64,000 bases of DNA from JBCBKL01 sp038521825 (GCA_038521825.1 JBCBKL010000002.1:248001-312000); one strand, 5' to 3'. Counted from the stretch's first letter, positions 43,430 to 52,999 are shown. Notes: generated by a model from the sequence alone, not told the origin. Program-made: numbers and translations.

Positions 43430-43460
43430 CGTTACGTGGCGGTAGCGACGCCACGTAACG
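43430..43460. repeat. 12-bp perfect inverted repeat between RTX gene and ilvC
   Basis: CGTTACGTGGCG (43430-43441) and CGCCACGTAACG (43449-43460) pair perfectly around a 7-base loop. It lies about 70 bases upstream of the RTX lipase ATG and 45 bases past the ilvC stop. There is no T-run, so it is either a T-less terminator for ilvC or an operator for the lipase gene. Confidence 0.7.
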
Positions 43461-43480
43461 GTCTATACTTCTACTGGCGG

Positions 43481-43499
43481 TGCAGCAGTCTTCGCTGCA
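43481..43499. repeat. Short inverted repeat after ilvC
   Basis: TGCAGC and GCTGCA separated by seven bases, six bases past the ilvC stop. It is a short stem without a T-run. Together with the stronger repeat just beyond, it may form a compound 3' end for the ilvC transcript. Confidence 0.3.
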
Positions 43500-43505
43500 T
43501 CTCCA

Positions 43506-44528
43506 TCAGTTCTTGGATTTGTCGACCATCTTGCCTGCGCTGATCCATGGCATCATGCCACGAAGCTTTTCGCCGACTTCCTCGATCTGGTGAGCATCGT
43601 TCAGGCGACGGGTGCCTTTGAAGAACGGCTGGCCAACCTGATTTTCCTGCATGAAGTCGCGCACGAATTTGCCGGTTTGGATGTCAGTCAGAATACCCTT
43701 CATCCGCGCCTTGGTTTCGTCATAAGGCAGGACGCGCGGGCCCGAGACATACTCGCCGTACTCGGCGGTGTTCGAGATCGAGTAGTTCATGTTGGCGATG
43801 CCGCCCTCATAGATCAGATCAACGATCAGCTTCACCTCGTGCAGGCATTCGAAATAGGCCATCTCGGGTGCATAGCCCGCCTCGACCAGCGTCTCGAAAC
43901 CCATGCGGATCAGCTCGACCAGACCACCGCACAGCACGGCCTGTTCACCGAAGAGGTCGGTTTCGCATTCTTCGCGGAAGTTGGTTTCGATGATGCCAGA
44001 GCGGCCGCCACCGATGGCCGAGCAATAGCTGAGGCCGATTTCAAGGGCGCGGCCTGAAGCATCGTTGTCCACTGCGACGAGGCAGGGGACACCGCCGCCC
44101 TTGGTGTATTCGCCGCGCACCGTGTGGCCGGGACCTTTGGGGGCCATCATGATCACGTCGACACCCGGCTTTGGTTCGATCAGGCCGAAATGCACGTTCA
44201 GACCGTGGGCAAATGCGATCGCGGCGCCATCGCGCAGGTTGTCGTGCACGTATTTGCGATAGGTTTCGGCCTGCAGTTCATCGGGCATCGTGAACATGAT
44301 CAGATCGGCCCAACCGGCCGCTTCGGCAATCCCCATGACCTGTAGTCCTTCGCCCTCGGCCTTGGCGCGGCTGGCAGAGCCTTCGCGTAGGGCCACGACG
44401 ACGTTCTTCGCACCGCTGTCACGCAGGTTGAGGGCGTGGGCATGGCCCTGGGAGCCGTAGCCGAGGATGGCGACTTTCATATCCTTGATGAGATTCACGT
44501 CGCAGTCACGGTCGTAATAAACGCGCAT
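43506..44528 (-). CDS. ilvC: Ketol-acid reductoisomerase
   Basis: A 340-residue class I enzyme, the normal length, converting acetolactate or acetohydroxybutyrate in the second step of branched-chain amino-acid synthesis with Mg2+ and NADPH. The NADPH-binding GYGSQGHAHALNLRDSG (~24-40), APKGPGHTVR and EECETDLFGEQAVLCGG (Mg2+ ligands, ~186-202) are present. Good AAGGA ribosome-binding site. It diverges from two Lrp-type regulator genes across 130 bases. Confidence 0.97.
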   Translation of the reverse strand: MRVYYDRDCDVNLIKDMKVAILGYGSQGHAHALNLRDSGAKNVVVALREGSASRAKAEGEGLQVMGIAEAAGWADLIMFTMPDELQAETYRKYVHDNLRDGAAIAFAHGLNVHFGLIEPKPGVDVIMMAPKGPGHTVRGEYTKGGGVPCLVAVDNDASGRALEIGLSYCSAIGGGRSGIIETNFREECETDLFGEQAVLCGGLVELIRMGFETLVEAGYAPEMAYFECLHEVKLIVDLIYEGGIANMNYSISNTAEYGEYVSGPRVLPYDETKARMKGILTDIQTGKFVRDFMQENQVGQPFFKGTRRLNDAHQIEEVGEKLRGMMPWISAGKMVDKSKN

Positions 44529-44658
44529 GGGATGTCCTTTCCGGTTGATTAGGCGCGACCATATCGAATGGTTGGTGTCTGGTCAGCGTTGTGATTTGAG
44601 GTTTTTTGGAGAAATGAAGGTTGGATCATTCATTAAACTGCCCTAAGGCGGTGAAATC

Positions 44659-45114
44659 ATGCTTGATGATGTAGACAGACGTATCCTGCGGCAGTGGCAG
44701 GCTGACCCGAGCCTCAACCCGGCGGAACTGGCGGAACGGGCCGGTATTAGCCCGGCGCAGCTGGCCCGGCGGCAGGCCCGGATGGCCGAACGCCGCGTGG
44801 TGGGGGGTATCGAGGCGGTTATTGACTGGGCGGCCTTGGGATACACGGTCGAGGTGTCTTTGCGCATCACGCTCGACAAGGGTGTGTCGCGCGCGTTCGA
44901 TACTTTTATCGCCGCGGCGCGCGACGTGCCGGAGGTGCTGGAGATCCAGACCTTTCTGGGCCGCGTCGATGTGCGGCTTTCCGTCATTGCCCGTGACATG
45001 GCCCACTATCAGCAGATCTATCGCGACCGCATCCTGACCCTGCCGCATATCGCCGATATTGAAGCGTTGATGCATGTCGCCCGGATCAAGACTGACGAGG
45101 CGCTGCCGCTGTGA
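44659..45114 (+). CDS. Lrp/AsnC-family transcriptional regulator
   Basis: A 151-residue regulator with a winged-helix N-terminus starting MLDDVDRRILRQWQ and a C-terminal RAM (effector-binding) domain with VPEVLEIQTFLGRVDVRL. Such proteins form octamers and respond to amino acids. It is divergent from ilvC, a natural target for amino-acid control, though this is inferred. Its stop overlaps the GTG of a second family member, so both are made together. Confidence 0.88.
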   Translation: MLDDVDRRILRQWQADPSLNPAELAERAGISPAQLARRQARMAERRVVGGIEAVIDWAALGYTVEVSLRITLDKGVSRAFDTFIAAARDVPEVLEIQTFLGRVDVRLSVIARDMAHYQQIYRDRILTLPHIADIEALMHVARIKTDEALPL

Positions 45115-45569
45115 TCGATCTGGATGAAATCGACCGGGCGATCCTGCGCATGCTGGGGGTGGATGCCGGGCAGGGGGCTGGGGCAGTGGGTCGTGCCGTG
45201 GGCCTGTCGCAGCCGGCAGCCTGGCGGCGCATCAAGCGGCTGCAGGAGGCCGGCGTCATTCGTGGGCGGCGCCTGCGCCTCGATGCCGAGGCTCTGGGTT
45301 TTGGGGTCACTGTTTTTCTTGGCGTCAAACTGGCAGCGAAGGGCCGCGTCAGCCTCGAGGATTTCGAGCGGGCCGTCAGCGCCATCCCCGAGGTCCAGAC
45401 CGTGGAACATGTGCTGGGCCTTTACGATTATCGCCTGCGCGTGGTCGCCCGCGACTTGCCCGATTTCGAGCGGGTGTTGCGGCGGCGGATCATGACGCTG
45501 CCTGGCGCGGGCGAGGTTGAGGCCAACGTCCTTTTGAGCGAAGAGCGCCGACCGGGGCCAATCGGCTAG
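45111..45569 (+). CDS. Second Lrp/AsnC-family transcriptional regulator
   Basis: A 152-residue paralogue with DEIDRAILRMLGVDAG, HTH segment LSQPAAWRRIKRLQEAGVI and RAM-domain core VQTVEHVLGLYDYRLRVVA. The GTG at 45111 overlaps the TGA of the first regulator. Co-expression suggests the two may form mixed assemblies. Effector unknown. Confidence 0.88.
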   Translation: MIDLDEIDRAILRMLGVDAGQGAGAVGRAVGLSQPAAWRRIKRLQEAGVIRGRRLRLDAEALGFGVTVFLGVKLAAKGRVSLEDFERAVSAIPEVQTVEHVLGLYDYRLRVVARDLPDFERVLRRRIMTLPGAGEVEANVLLSEERRPGPIG

Positions 45570-45694
45570 CATGCGTCACGCCCGTTTCGGATGTGCGCGG
45601 TAAATCACGCCTGCAAGCTTATGGTATACCCAAGTAGACTTTGCCTGCAGCGCTTCATCCCGCTAAGTCCCCTGCAATCACGGAGGAATGTGTC

Positions 45695-46822
45695 ATGGCT
45701 GCTTTGCTAGAAACGGTTGACCCGCAAGGACTCGAAGAATTCTCGGTGGTCTTCACCGACCGCTCGCTGAACCACATGAGCGTCGCCTTTCAGAGCGTGA
45801 TGAACGATATCTCGGACATGCTGAAAGAGGTCTACGCTGCCGATGCCGTGGTCGTCATCCCGGGCGGCGGAACGTTCGGTATGGAAGCGGTCGCGCGCCA
45901 GTTCGGGCGCCATGCGAACGTGCTGGTCGTCCGCAACGGATGGTTCTCCTATCGCTGGAGCCAGATTTTCGAAGCGGGTGATCTGACGGACAAGACAACT
46001 GTCATGAAGGCGCGGCAGGTCGGTAACACCAACCCGGCCCCCTTTGCCCCGGCACCGATCGAGGATGTCGTCGCGATGATCCGGTCAGAGAAACCGGATG
46101 TGGTCTTTGCTCCCCATGTGGAAACGTCGGCAGGTGTGATCCTGCCCGACGATTACATCGCGCAGGTGGCAGAGGCGGTGCATGAGGTTGGCGGTTTGAT
46201 GGTGCTTGATTGCATCGCGTCGGGCTGTGCCTGGGTCGACATGCGAGCGCTTGGTGTCGATGTGCTGATCTCTGCCCCGCAGAAGGGGTGGAGCGCATCG
46301 CCCTGTGCCGGTCTGGTGATGCTGTCCGACCGGGCGGTTGCCACGATGGAAGAGACGCAGTCAGACAGCTTCGCCATCGATCTCAAGAAATGGTACCAGA
46401 TCATGATGGCCTATGAGGGTGGCGGTCACGCTTATCACGCGACCATGCCGACAGACGCCTTGCGCGATTTCCGCGATACGATGATCGAGACCAAGGAATA
46501 TGGCTTTGACAGGTTGTGCGATGCGCAGTGGGCGCTGGGTCAGGCCGTACGGTCAATGCTGGCCGAGAAGGGTGTGGTTTCGGTCGCTGCCGAAGGTTAC
46601 GGGGCGCCAGGCGTTGTTGTATCCTACACCACTGAACCGGACATCCAGACCGGCAAACGCTTTGCCGCCCAAGGCATGCAGATCGCGGCTGGTGTGCCGT
46701 TGCAATGCGATGAGCCAGCCGATTTCAGGACCTTCCGGATCGGACTTTTTGGTCTCGACAAGCTATACGACGTAGACGGCACGGTTGGACGGCTGCGGCG
46801 GGTGGTCGATCAGGTGATTTAG
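45695..46822 (+). CDS. Class V PLP-dependent aminotransferase
   Basis: A 375-residue fold-type I enzyme of the alanine-glyoxylate/serine-pyruvate aminotransferase group. PGGGTFGMEAVARQF (phosphate-binding turn, ~50-65) and SAPQKGWSASPCAG with the PLP lysine K197 are visible. The ATG at 45695 has GGAGG at eight bases. Substrates cannot be assigned; it stands alone after the Lrp pair, which may control it. Confidence 0.8.
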   Translation: MAALLETVDPQGLEEFSVVFTDRSLNHMSVAFQSVMNDISDMLKEVYAADAVVVIPGGGTFGMEAVARQFGRHANVLVVRNGWFSYRWSQIFEAGDLTDKTTVMKARQVGNTNPAPFAPAPIEDVVAMIRSEKPDVVFAPHVETSAGVILPDDYIAQVAEAVHEVGGLMVLDCIASGCAWVDMRALGVDVLISAPQKGWSASPCAGLVMLSDRAVATMEETQSDSFAIDLKKWYQIMMAYEGGGHAYHATMPTDALRDFRDTMIETKEYGFDRLCDAQWALGQAVRSMLAEKGVVSVAAEGYGAPGVVVSYTTEPDIQTGKRFAAQGMQIAAGVPLQCDEPADFRTFRIGLFGLDKLYDVDGTVGRLRRVVDQVI

Positions 46823-47021
46823 CGCGTGATGCGTTGATCCGAAGCGGTCCGAAGCGGGCGTCGGACCCGTTGGGAGAGAAGCCGCGCGATGGCCAGTCCG
46901 CCGGGAGCGCTCGTGTTCGCGGTTATATCAAACGCCAACGGATTGTCCGACTATAATAAGCATCGCAGCGCGATGCCGCGCATACCCTCCGTGGGCCAGT
47001 TGCGGCACTTGTTGGAGCGTT

Positions 47022-47711
47022 TCAGGCCAACGCCCCTTCAGCAGCGGCTCGGATCGCCTTGATATTTGCGCCATAGGGGGATGGGTCGCTCACCGATCCG
47101 CCCTTAAACACGGCGGAGCCAGCCACCAGCACGTCCGCCCCGGCTGCCGCTACCAGCGGAGCGGTGTCAGTGGTCACGCCGCCGTCGATCTCGATATGCA
47201 CGGGACGGTCGCCGATCATTTGGCGCAAGGTGCGGATCTTGGCCGTCATCTCGATGAATTTCTGACCTCCAAAACCCGGGTTGACGGTCATGACGCAAAC
47301 CAGATCGATAAGGTCCATCAGTTCGGCCACGGCCTCGGCTGGCGTGCCGGGATTGATGGCGACACCGGCCTTCATCCCCGCGCCCTTAATCGCCTGCAGC
47401 GTGCGGTGAATGTGCGGCCCGGCCTCGACATGGGCGGTCAGGACATCGGCACCGGCCTTGGCGAAATCCTCGATGTAAGGGTCCACCGGTGCGATCATCA
47501 GATGAACATCCATAACCCCCTTGATATGGGGGCGGATGGCGGCGCACGTGGCGGGGCCAAAGGTGATGTTGGGCACAAAATGCCCGTCCATCACATCCAC
47601 ATGAATCCAGTCGGCGCCCTGAGCTTCGATTGCCTTGCATTCGGCCCCGAATGCGGCGAAATCTGCGGCAAGGATCGATGGCGCGATCTTGATCTTGCGG
47701 TCGAATGTCAT
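47022..47711 (-). CDS. rpe: Ribulose-phosphate 3-epimerase
   Basis: A 229-residue TIM-barrel enzyme that interconverts ribulose-5-phosphate and xylulose-5-phosphate in the pentose phosphate and Calvin pathways. IAPSILAADFAAFG, WIHVDVMDGHFVPN, HLMI, TVNPGFGGQKF and IEIDGGV carry the metal and phosphate sites. AAGGA precedes the ATG. It lies 17 bases after the epimerase gene; together with xylB and xylA nearby, three enzymes feeding xylulose-5-phosphate are grouped. Confidence 0.96.
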   Translation of the reverse strand: MTFDRKIKIAPSILAADFAAFGAECKAIEAQGADWIHVDVMDGHFVPNITFGPATCAAIRPHIKGVMDVHLMIAPVDPYIEDFAKAGADVLTAHVEAGPHIHRTLQAIKGAGMKAGVAINPGTPAEAVAELMDLIDLVCVMTVNPGFGGQKFIEMTAKIRTLRQMIGDRPVHIEIDGGVTTDTAPLVAAAGADVLVAGSAVFKGGSVSDPSPYGANIKAIRAAAEGALA

Positions 47712-47728
47712 GGGCGGCGTCCTTTCAA

Positions 47729-48745
47729 TCAGACCTTATAATAGTCGCGGTACCAATCGACGAAAGCCTGAATCCCGATGGGTAACGGCGTGGCGTGTCG
47801 CGGCCCGACCAATGCATCCAGCAACGTCGTATCGGCCCAGGTCGCGGGCACGTCACCGGGCTGCATCGGGCGCATAATCATCTCTGCCTCACGACCGCAG
47901 GCCGCTTCGATCGCGCCGATGAAATCAAGCAGCTTGACTGGCGCGCCATTGCCGATGTTCACGATCCGGAAGGGGCCCAGCGGCGACAGGCTGTCTCCGT
48001 TAACCGGCGTATTTCCGGGCACTGCATCGACAAGGTCCATCAGCGCCCGGATTAGATCGTCGATGTAGGTAAAGTCCCGCATCATCTGGCCGTTGTTGTA
48101 GACCTCGATAGGCTCGCCCTTCAGGATCGCCTTGGTGAACTTGAAATGGGCCATGTCTGGCCGGCCCCAAGGCCCATAGACGGTAAAGAACCGGAACATG
48201 GTCACGGGCAGACGGTAAAGGTGGGCATAGCTCTGGGCGAAGGTCTCGGTCGCCTTCTTGGTGGCTCCGTAGAACGACATCTGCAGGTCGGTCTTGTGCG
48301 TCTCGGCATAAGGCATGTCGGTGTTGCCGCCATAAACGCTCGAGCTTGACGCCAGAAGCATATGCGCCGGGGGACGGGCCCGTGCCGCTTCGAGCAATTC
48401 GAACGTGCCGCGGATATTGGCGGCGACGTAGTCGTCCGGCGCGTTGATCGAATGACGCACACCGGCTTGGGCGGCCAGATGAACGACCGCGTCGAACCTG
48501 TGTTCCTTGAACAGACCATTCAGAATGCCGGGCGTCTCGATACGCTCATGTACGAAATCAAAGCCCGGGTCTTCGAGCAGCATGTCGCGCCGCCGTTCCT
48601 TCAGGCTGAACTCGTAGTAATCCGACAACGCGTCGATCCCAACGACCCGCCAACCCGCCCCCAGCAGCGCGCGAGCCATAAAGTATCCGATAAATCCGGC
48701 GGCCCCGGTGACCAGAGCGGTTTTTTGTTGGGAAGGGTCTGTCAT
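47729..48745 (-). CDS. NAD-dependent sugar epimerase, UDP-glucuronate 4-epimerase-like
   Basis: A 338-residue extended SDR with VTGAAGFIGYF (~11-21), HLAAQAGVRHSINAP (the AGVR(Y/H)S signature of UDP-glucuronate 4-epimerases), SSSSVYGG and YGATK (YxxxK). It would make UDP-galacturonate for lipopolysaccharide or exopolysaccharide. It is co-directional with rpe. UDP-glucose 4-epimerase is a less likely alternative. Confidence 0.82.
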   Translation of the reverse strand: MTDPSQQKTALVTGAAGFIGYFMARALLGAGWRVVGIDALSDYYEFSLKERRRDMLLEDPGFDFVHERIETPGILNGLFKEHRFDAVVHLAAQAGVRHSINAPDDYVAANIRGTFELLEAARARPPAHMLLASSSSVYGGNTDMPYAETHKTDLQMSFYGATKKATETFAQSYAHLYRLPVTMFRFFTVYGPWGRPDMAHFKFTKAILKGEPIEVYNNGQMMRDFTYIDDLIRALMDLVDAVPGNTPVNGDSLSPLGPFRIVNIGNGAPVKLLDFIGAIEAACGREAEMIMRPMQPGDVPATWADTTLLDALVGPRHATPLPIGIQAFVDWYRDYYKV

Positions 48746-48841
48746 GGCCTCGCCTTCTGGAACAAGATGCGAGGAAAGACCACCGCGAAAATAAATTTGA
48801 CATCCAAATTAATTGTGCAAATCTGCGCGAGGGGAGGCACA

Positions 48842-50287
48842 ATGTATATCGGACTGGATCTAGGCACGTCGGGTCTGCGCGGCATTCTGGTTGAGGATGC
48901 GGCGCCCTTGGCCGTGGCCGAAGCGACCTATTCGGTGTCGAACCCCCATGACGGCTGGAGCGAGCAGGACCCGGGCGACTGGCTTGCCGCCGCGCACAGC
49001 GTTTTCGGGGCCTTGCGCGAGGACGCGCCCCAGGCCTTTGCCGCCACCAAGGGCATCGCCATTTCCGGCCACATGCACGGCGCTGTGCTGCTCGACGAAG
49101 GCGGTGTGGTGCTGCGGCCCTGCATCCTCTGGAACGACACGCGCGCCCATGCCGAGGCCGCGCAGATGGATGAGACAGACGGCGTCCGCGCGCTCAGCGG
49201 CAACATCGTCTTTCCGGGCTTCACCGCGCCCAAGCTGATCTGGGTCGCCAATCACGAGCCGCACATTTCCGGCAGCGTCGCGACCGTCATGCTTCCTAAG
49301 GATTACGTGAACTACTGGTTAACGGGCGAACACGTGACCGAGATGTCGGATGCGGCGGGCACGTCGTGGCTGGATGTCGGCGCGCGGTGCTGGTCCGAGC
49401 CGCTGCTGAAGGCGGGCGGCATGGGCCCTGATCAGATGCCCCGTCTGATCGAGGGAACCGGTACGGTGGGCCATGTCCGTGATGCGCTGGCCGATGAGCT
49501 GGGTCTGCCCCGAGGAACCCCGGTGATTGCGGGCGGGGCCGACAATGCGGCGGCGGCCTGCGGTGTCGGCGTGATGGGCGAAGGTGACGCTTTCGTGTCG
49601 CTTGGTACGTCGGGCGTGATGCTGGCGGGCCGGGATGCTTACACACCCTTGCCGGAAAGTGCCGTCCACACATTCTGCCACGCAGTCCCCGGCAAGTGGT
49701 ACCAGATGGGCGTTGTTTTGGCAGCGACCGACAGCCTGAACTGGCTCAGCCGTGTCGTCGGTGCAGAACCCGCGGCACTGACCGATGAACTGGGCGTGCT
49801 GGCGGCTCCAGGTCCCTTGCAGTTCTACCCCTACCTTGCGGGCGAGAGAACGCCGCATAACGATAGCCACATCCGGGGTGGCTTTACCGGGCTTGGCATC
49901 GCCACCGACCGCACAGACATGACCCGCGCGGTTTTGGCCGGGGTGTGCTTTGCCCTGCGCGACAGTTTTGAAGCGCTCAAATTCACCGGCGCGCGGATCG
50001 AAAGCGCGCTGGCCATCGGCGGCGGGACCCGATCCGATCACTGGACGGCGATGCTGGCCACGGCCCTCGATCTGCCGCTCGAACGCCCCGCTCAGGGTGA
50101 ATTCGGCGCGGCCATGGGTGCGGCCCGGATCGCGATGTGCGGGGTCACGGGGGCTGATCCGGCCTCGGTCATGACGAAGCCCGTCATCGCCGAAACCATC
50201 GGCCCCGACCCATCCCTGCGCGATGCTTATGAAGAGGCATATGAAACCTACCGCGCGGGTTACTCTCACTTGAAGGCAATGCAATGA
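48842..50287 (+). CDS. xylB: Xylulokinase
   Basis: A 481-residue FGGY-family kinase that phosphorylates D-xylulose. MYIGLDLGTSGLRGILVED, ISGHMHGAVLLDE, ILWNDTRAH, GGADNAAAACGVG and the late ATP-site GGGTRSDHW are in order. The ATG at 48842 has GGGGAGG close before it and gives the standard start; the longer open frame is spurious. Its stop overlaps the xylA ATG by four bases. Confidence 0.95.
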   Translation: MYIGLDLGTSGLRGILVEDAAPLAVAEATYSVSNPHDGWSEQDPGDWLAAAHSVFGALREDAPQAFAATKGIAISGHMHGAVLLDEGGVVLRPCILWNDTRAHAEAAQMDETDGVRALSGNIVFPGFTAPKLIWVANHEPHISGSVATVMLPKDYVNYWLTGEHVTEMSDAAGTSWLDVGARCWSEPLLKAGGMGPDQMPRLIEGTGTVGHVRDALADELGLPRGTPVIAGGADNAAAACGVGVMGEGDAFVSLGTSGVMLAGRDAYTPLPESAVHTFCHAVPGKWYQMGVVLAATDSLNWLSRVVGAEPAALTDELGVLAAPGPLQFYPYLAGERTPHNDSHIRGGFTGLGIATDRTDMTRAVLAGVCFALRDSFEALKFTGARIESALAIGGGTRSDHWTAMLATALDLPLERPAQGEFGAAMGAARIAMCGVTGADPASVMTKPVIAETIGPDPSLRDAYEEAYETYRAGYSHLKAMQ

Positions 50288-51591
50288 GCACTGGATTTTT
50301 CGAAGGCATCGACCCCATCCAATTCGAAGGGGCGGGCAGCACAAGCCCCTTAGCCTATCGCCACTACAATCCTGATGAAATCGTCCTCGGCAAGCGGATG
50401 GAGGATCATCTGCGCTTTGCGGTGGCCTACTGGCATTCCTTCGCGTGGGAGGGTGGCGATCCCTTCGGCGGTCAGACCTTGATCCGTCCGTGGCACCCCC
50501 AAGATGATATGGGGCGGGCCAAGATGAAGGCCGATGTGGCGTTCGAGATGTTCGAGATCCTAGGCCAGCCGTTCTTTTGCTGGCATGACGCGGATGTCAG
50601 GCCGGAAGGGGCGACATTTGCCGAAAGCCTAAGCCGGCTCGATGAGATCACCGACTATTTCCTGTCGAAGATGGAGGGCAAGACTATCGGCTGTCTCTGG
50701 GGTACGGCCAACATGTTCTCGCACCGGCGCTGGATGGGTGGGGCGTCGACGAACCCCGATCCGGATGTCTTTGCCTATGCAGCGGCGACGGTAAAATCCT
50801 GCATGGACGCGACGCAAAGGCTGGGCGGGCAAAACTATGTCCTCTGGGGCGGCCGCGAAGGGTACGAGACGGTGCTCAACACCGACATGGGGCGCGAGCT
50901 GGACCATATGGGCCGGTTCCTGAACATGGTGGTCGAGTACAAGCACAAGATCGGGTTCGAAGGAACGATCCTGGTTGAGCCCAAGCCGCAAGAACCGTCT
51001 AAGCACCAGTACGACTACGACGCGGCTACCTGCATCGGGTTCCTGCGGAAGTACGGGCTGGAGGGCGAGGTAAAGCTGAACCTCGAACAGGGCCACGCGA
51101 TCCTTGCGGGCCATTCCTTCGAGCATGAGATTGCGGTCGCGGCGGCCGAGGGGATGCTCGGCTCCATCGACATGAACCGCAACGATTACCAATCGGGTTG
51201 GGACACCGACCAGTTCCCGAACAATGTGCCTGAGGTTGCTCTGACCTATTACCACATCCTCAAGGCCGGCGGTCTGGGGACGGGCGGCACGAATTTCGAC
51301 GCCAAGCTGCGGCGGCAATCGCTTGATGCCCAGGATCTGATCGCAGCTCATGTAGGTGGGATGGATATCTGTGCCCGCGGGTTGAAGGCCGCGGCGGCAA
51401 TGATCGAGGATGGCGGGCTTGAGACCGCTCTGGCGGATCGCTACGCGGGGTGGGACACGGATGGTGCCAGGGCCATGCTGGAAAGTGATTTTGACAGCAT
51501 CGCGGCTCGGGTTATTTCAGGCGAGATTGATCCACAGCCGCGATCCGGACGGCAGGAGATGCTGGAGAATTATGTCAATCGGTTTGTTTGA
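50284..51591 (+). CDS. xylA: Xylose isomerase
   Basis: A 435-residue class II xylose isomerase (D-xylose to D-xylulose). Metal and catalytic residues lie in FFCWHDADVRPEG, LVEPKPQEPSKHQYD, LEQGHAILAGHSFEHE and SIDMNRNDYQSGWDTDQFP. It is translationally coupled to xylB (ATGA). No xylose transporter or xylR regulator is in the window. Its last 20 bases overlap the likely start of the dihaem protein gene. Confidence 0.96.
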   Translation: MSTGFFEGIDPIQFEGAGSTSPLAYRHYNPDEIVLGKRMEDHLRFAVAYWHSFAWEGGDPFGGQTLIRPWHPQDDMGRAKMKADVAFEMFEILGQPFFCWHDADVRPEGATFAESLSRLDEITDYFLSKMEGKTIGCLWGTANMFSHRRWMGGASTNPDPDVFAYAAATVKSCMDATQRLGGQNYVLWGGREGYETVLNTDMGRELDHMGRFLNMVVEYKHKIGFEGTILVEPKPQEPSKHQYDYDAATCIGFLRKYGLEGEVKLNLEQGHAILAGHSFEHEIAVAAAEGMLGSIDMNRNDYQSGWDTDQFPNNVPEVALTYYHILKAGGLGTGGTNFDAKLRRQSLDAQDLIAAHVGGMDICARGLKAAAAMIEDGGLETALADRYAGWDTDGARAMLESDFDSIAARVISGEIDPQPRSGRQEMLENYVNRFV

Positions 51592-52975
51592 GCGGACGTT
51601 GCGCGCGTTACGCAATTGTGTACGTGCCCCGCGGCAACGCCGGGCGGCGCGGTTGCGCCATCGGGTGTGCCGTCGCGGCCCTCGGCACATCATTCCTGGC
51701 ATAATTCTGGCAGTGGTGCCGTTGTTCGTGCAGGCAACCGAGCTGCCCGAGGCCAATGCCCAATTCCCACCCGCGAACGGCCCGCAGATCGAACTCGGCC
51801 AGCTTTTGTTCTACGATCCCGTCCTGTCGGGCAGCGGGACAGTCGCCTGCGCGACGTGCCATCACCCGAAACATGGCACCAGCGACGGCGTCTCGCTCGG
51901 TCTGGGCGATGGCGGTATCGGGCTTGGGCCTGAGCGGACCGCCGATCCGGACAACCGACCAGAACAGCGGATCCCCCGCAACTCTCCCGCGCTATTCAAT
52001 CTCGGAGCGTCCGAGTTCACCGCCTTTTTCCACGATGGACGGCTTGAAGAAACGGCCAACGGTCTGCGCACCCCTCTGGGCGCCGAGATGGAGCAAGGCT
52101 TTGCCAATGCGCTCTCGGCTCAGACGATGTTTCCGGTGCTGTCGGGTGATGAGATGGCCGGGCATTATTCCGAGAATGATGTCTCTCAAGCCGTGAGACA
52201 AGGGCTGATCACGGGGCCGGATGGCGCGTGGGACAAGCTGACCAAGCGGGTCGAGGCGATCCCCGAATACCGCGCCCGCTTCGATCAGGTGATTGGGCCG
52301 AAACCCATCCATTTCACGGATATCTCCGACGCGATTGCCGCCTTTGTCGATTTCGAGTGGCGGGGCGATAACAGCCCGTTTGACCTGTATTTGCGCGGTG
52401 TCGGCGATCTGCCCGATATAGCAATGAAGGGGATGAACCTGTTCTATGGTGCGGCGGGCTGCGCGACCTGTCATTCCGGCCAGTTCCAGACTGACCACAG
52501 CTATCACGCCATCGCCATGCCTCAGATCGGGCCGGGTAAGGCAGCGCGGTTCGAACGGCATCAGCGGGATGTGGGGCGCATGCGGGTCACGGGGGACCCA
52601 GCGGATGCCTACAGGTTCCGTACACCATCGTTGCGCAATGTGGTGCAAACCGCACCCTACGGCCATGCCGGCACCTACGCCACGCTGGAGGCCGCCGTTC
52701 GGCACCACCTCGACCCGGTTGGTTCGTTGATGGCCTATGATCCTGCGCAGGCGATCCTGCCAAATCTCGAGGGTCAGCGGGATTTCGCGGTTCTGGCTGA
52801 CGAGGCCGAGATGGCCGTGATCGCCGCCGCCAACGAACTGGAGCCGGTCCACCTCGAGGATGAAGAGGTCGCCGCGATCCTTGCCTTTCTCGAAACGCTG
52901 ACCGACCCGCAGTCGATCCAGGGCGCCCTCGGCGTGCCGGAGAGCGTTCCCAGCGGTCTGCTGGTGCCCCGCTAG
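51572..52975 (+). CDS. MauG/CcpA-like dihaem cytochrome c peroxidase family protein
   Basis: A periplasmic dihaem protein, 467 residues from ATG 51572. Two haem-attachment motifs, CATCHH (~93-98) and CATCHS (~296-301), surround a long peroxidase-type core, with FRTPSLRNVVQTAPYGHAGT as the family's C-terminal signature. Members reduce hydrogen peroxide or oxidise protein or metal substrates; which one cannot be read. ATG 51572 has GGAG close before it and lies inside xylA, giving a long basic N-terminus; GTG 51665 would give a more ordinary signal peptide (h-region IIPGIILAVVPLFV). Confidence 0.78.
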   Translation: MSIGLFERTLRALRNCVRAPRQRRAARLRHRVCRRGPRHIIPGIILAVVPLFVQATELPEANAQFPPANGPQIELGQLLFYDPVLSGSGTVACATCHHPKHGTSDGVSLGLGDGGIGLGPERTADPDNRPEQRIPRNSPALFNLGASEFTAFFHDGRLEETANGLRTPLGAEMEQGFANALSAQTMFPVLSGDEMAGHYSENDVSQAVRQGLITGPDGAWDKLTKRVEAIPEYRARFDQVIGPKPIHFTDISDAIAAFVDFEWRGDNSPFDLYLRGVGDLPDIAMKGMNLFYGAAGCATCHSGQFQTDHSYHAIAMPQIGPGKAARFERHQRDVGRMRVTGDPADAYRFRTPSLRNVVQTAPYGHAGTYATLEAAVRHHLDPVGSLMAYDPAQAILPNLEGQRDFAVLADEAEMAVIAAANELEPVHLEDEEVAAILAFLETLTDPQSIQGALGVPESVPSGLLVPR

Positions 52976-52999
52976 AGCGGAATGATGACGGGTGAAACG

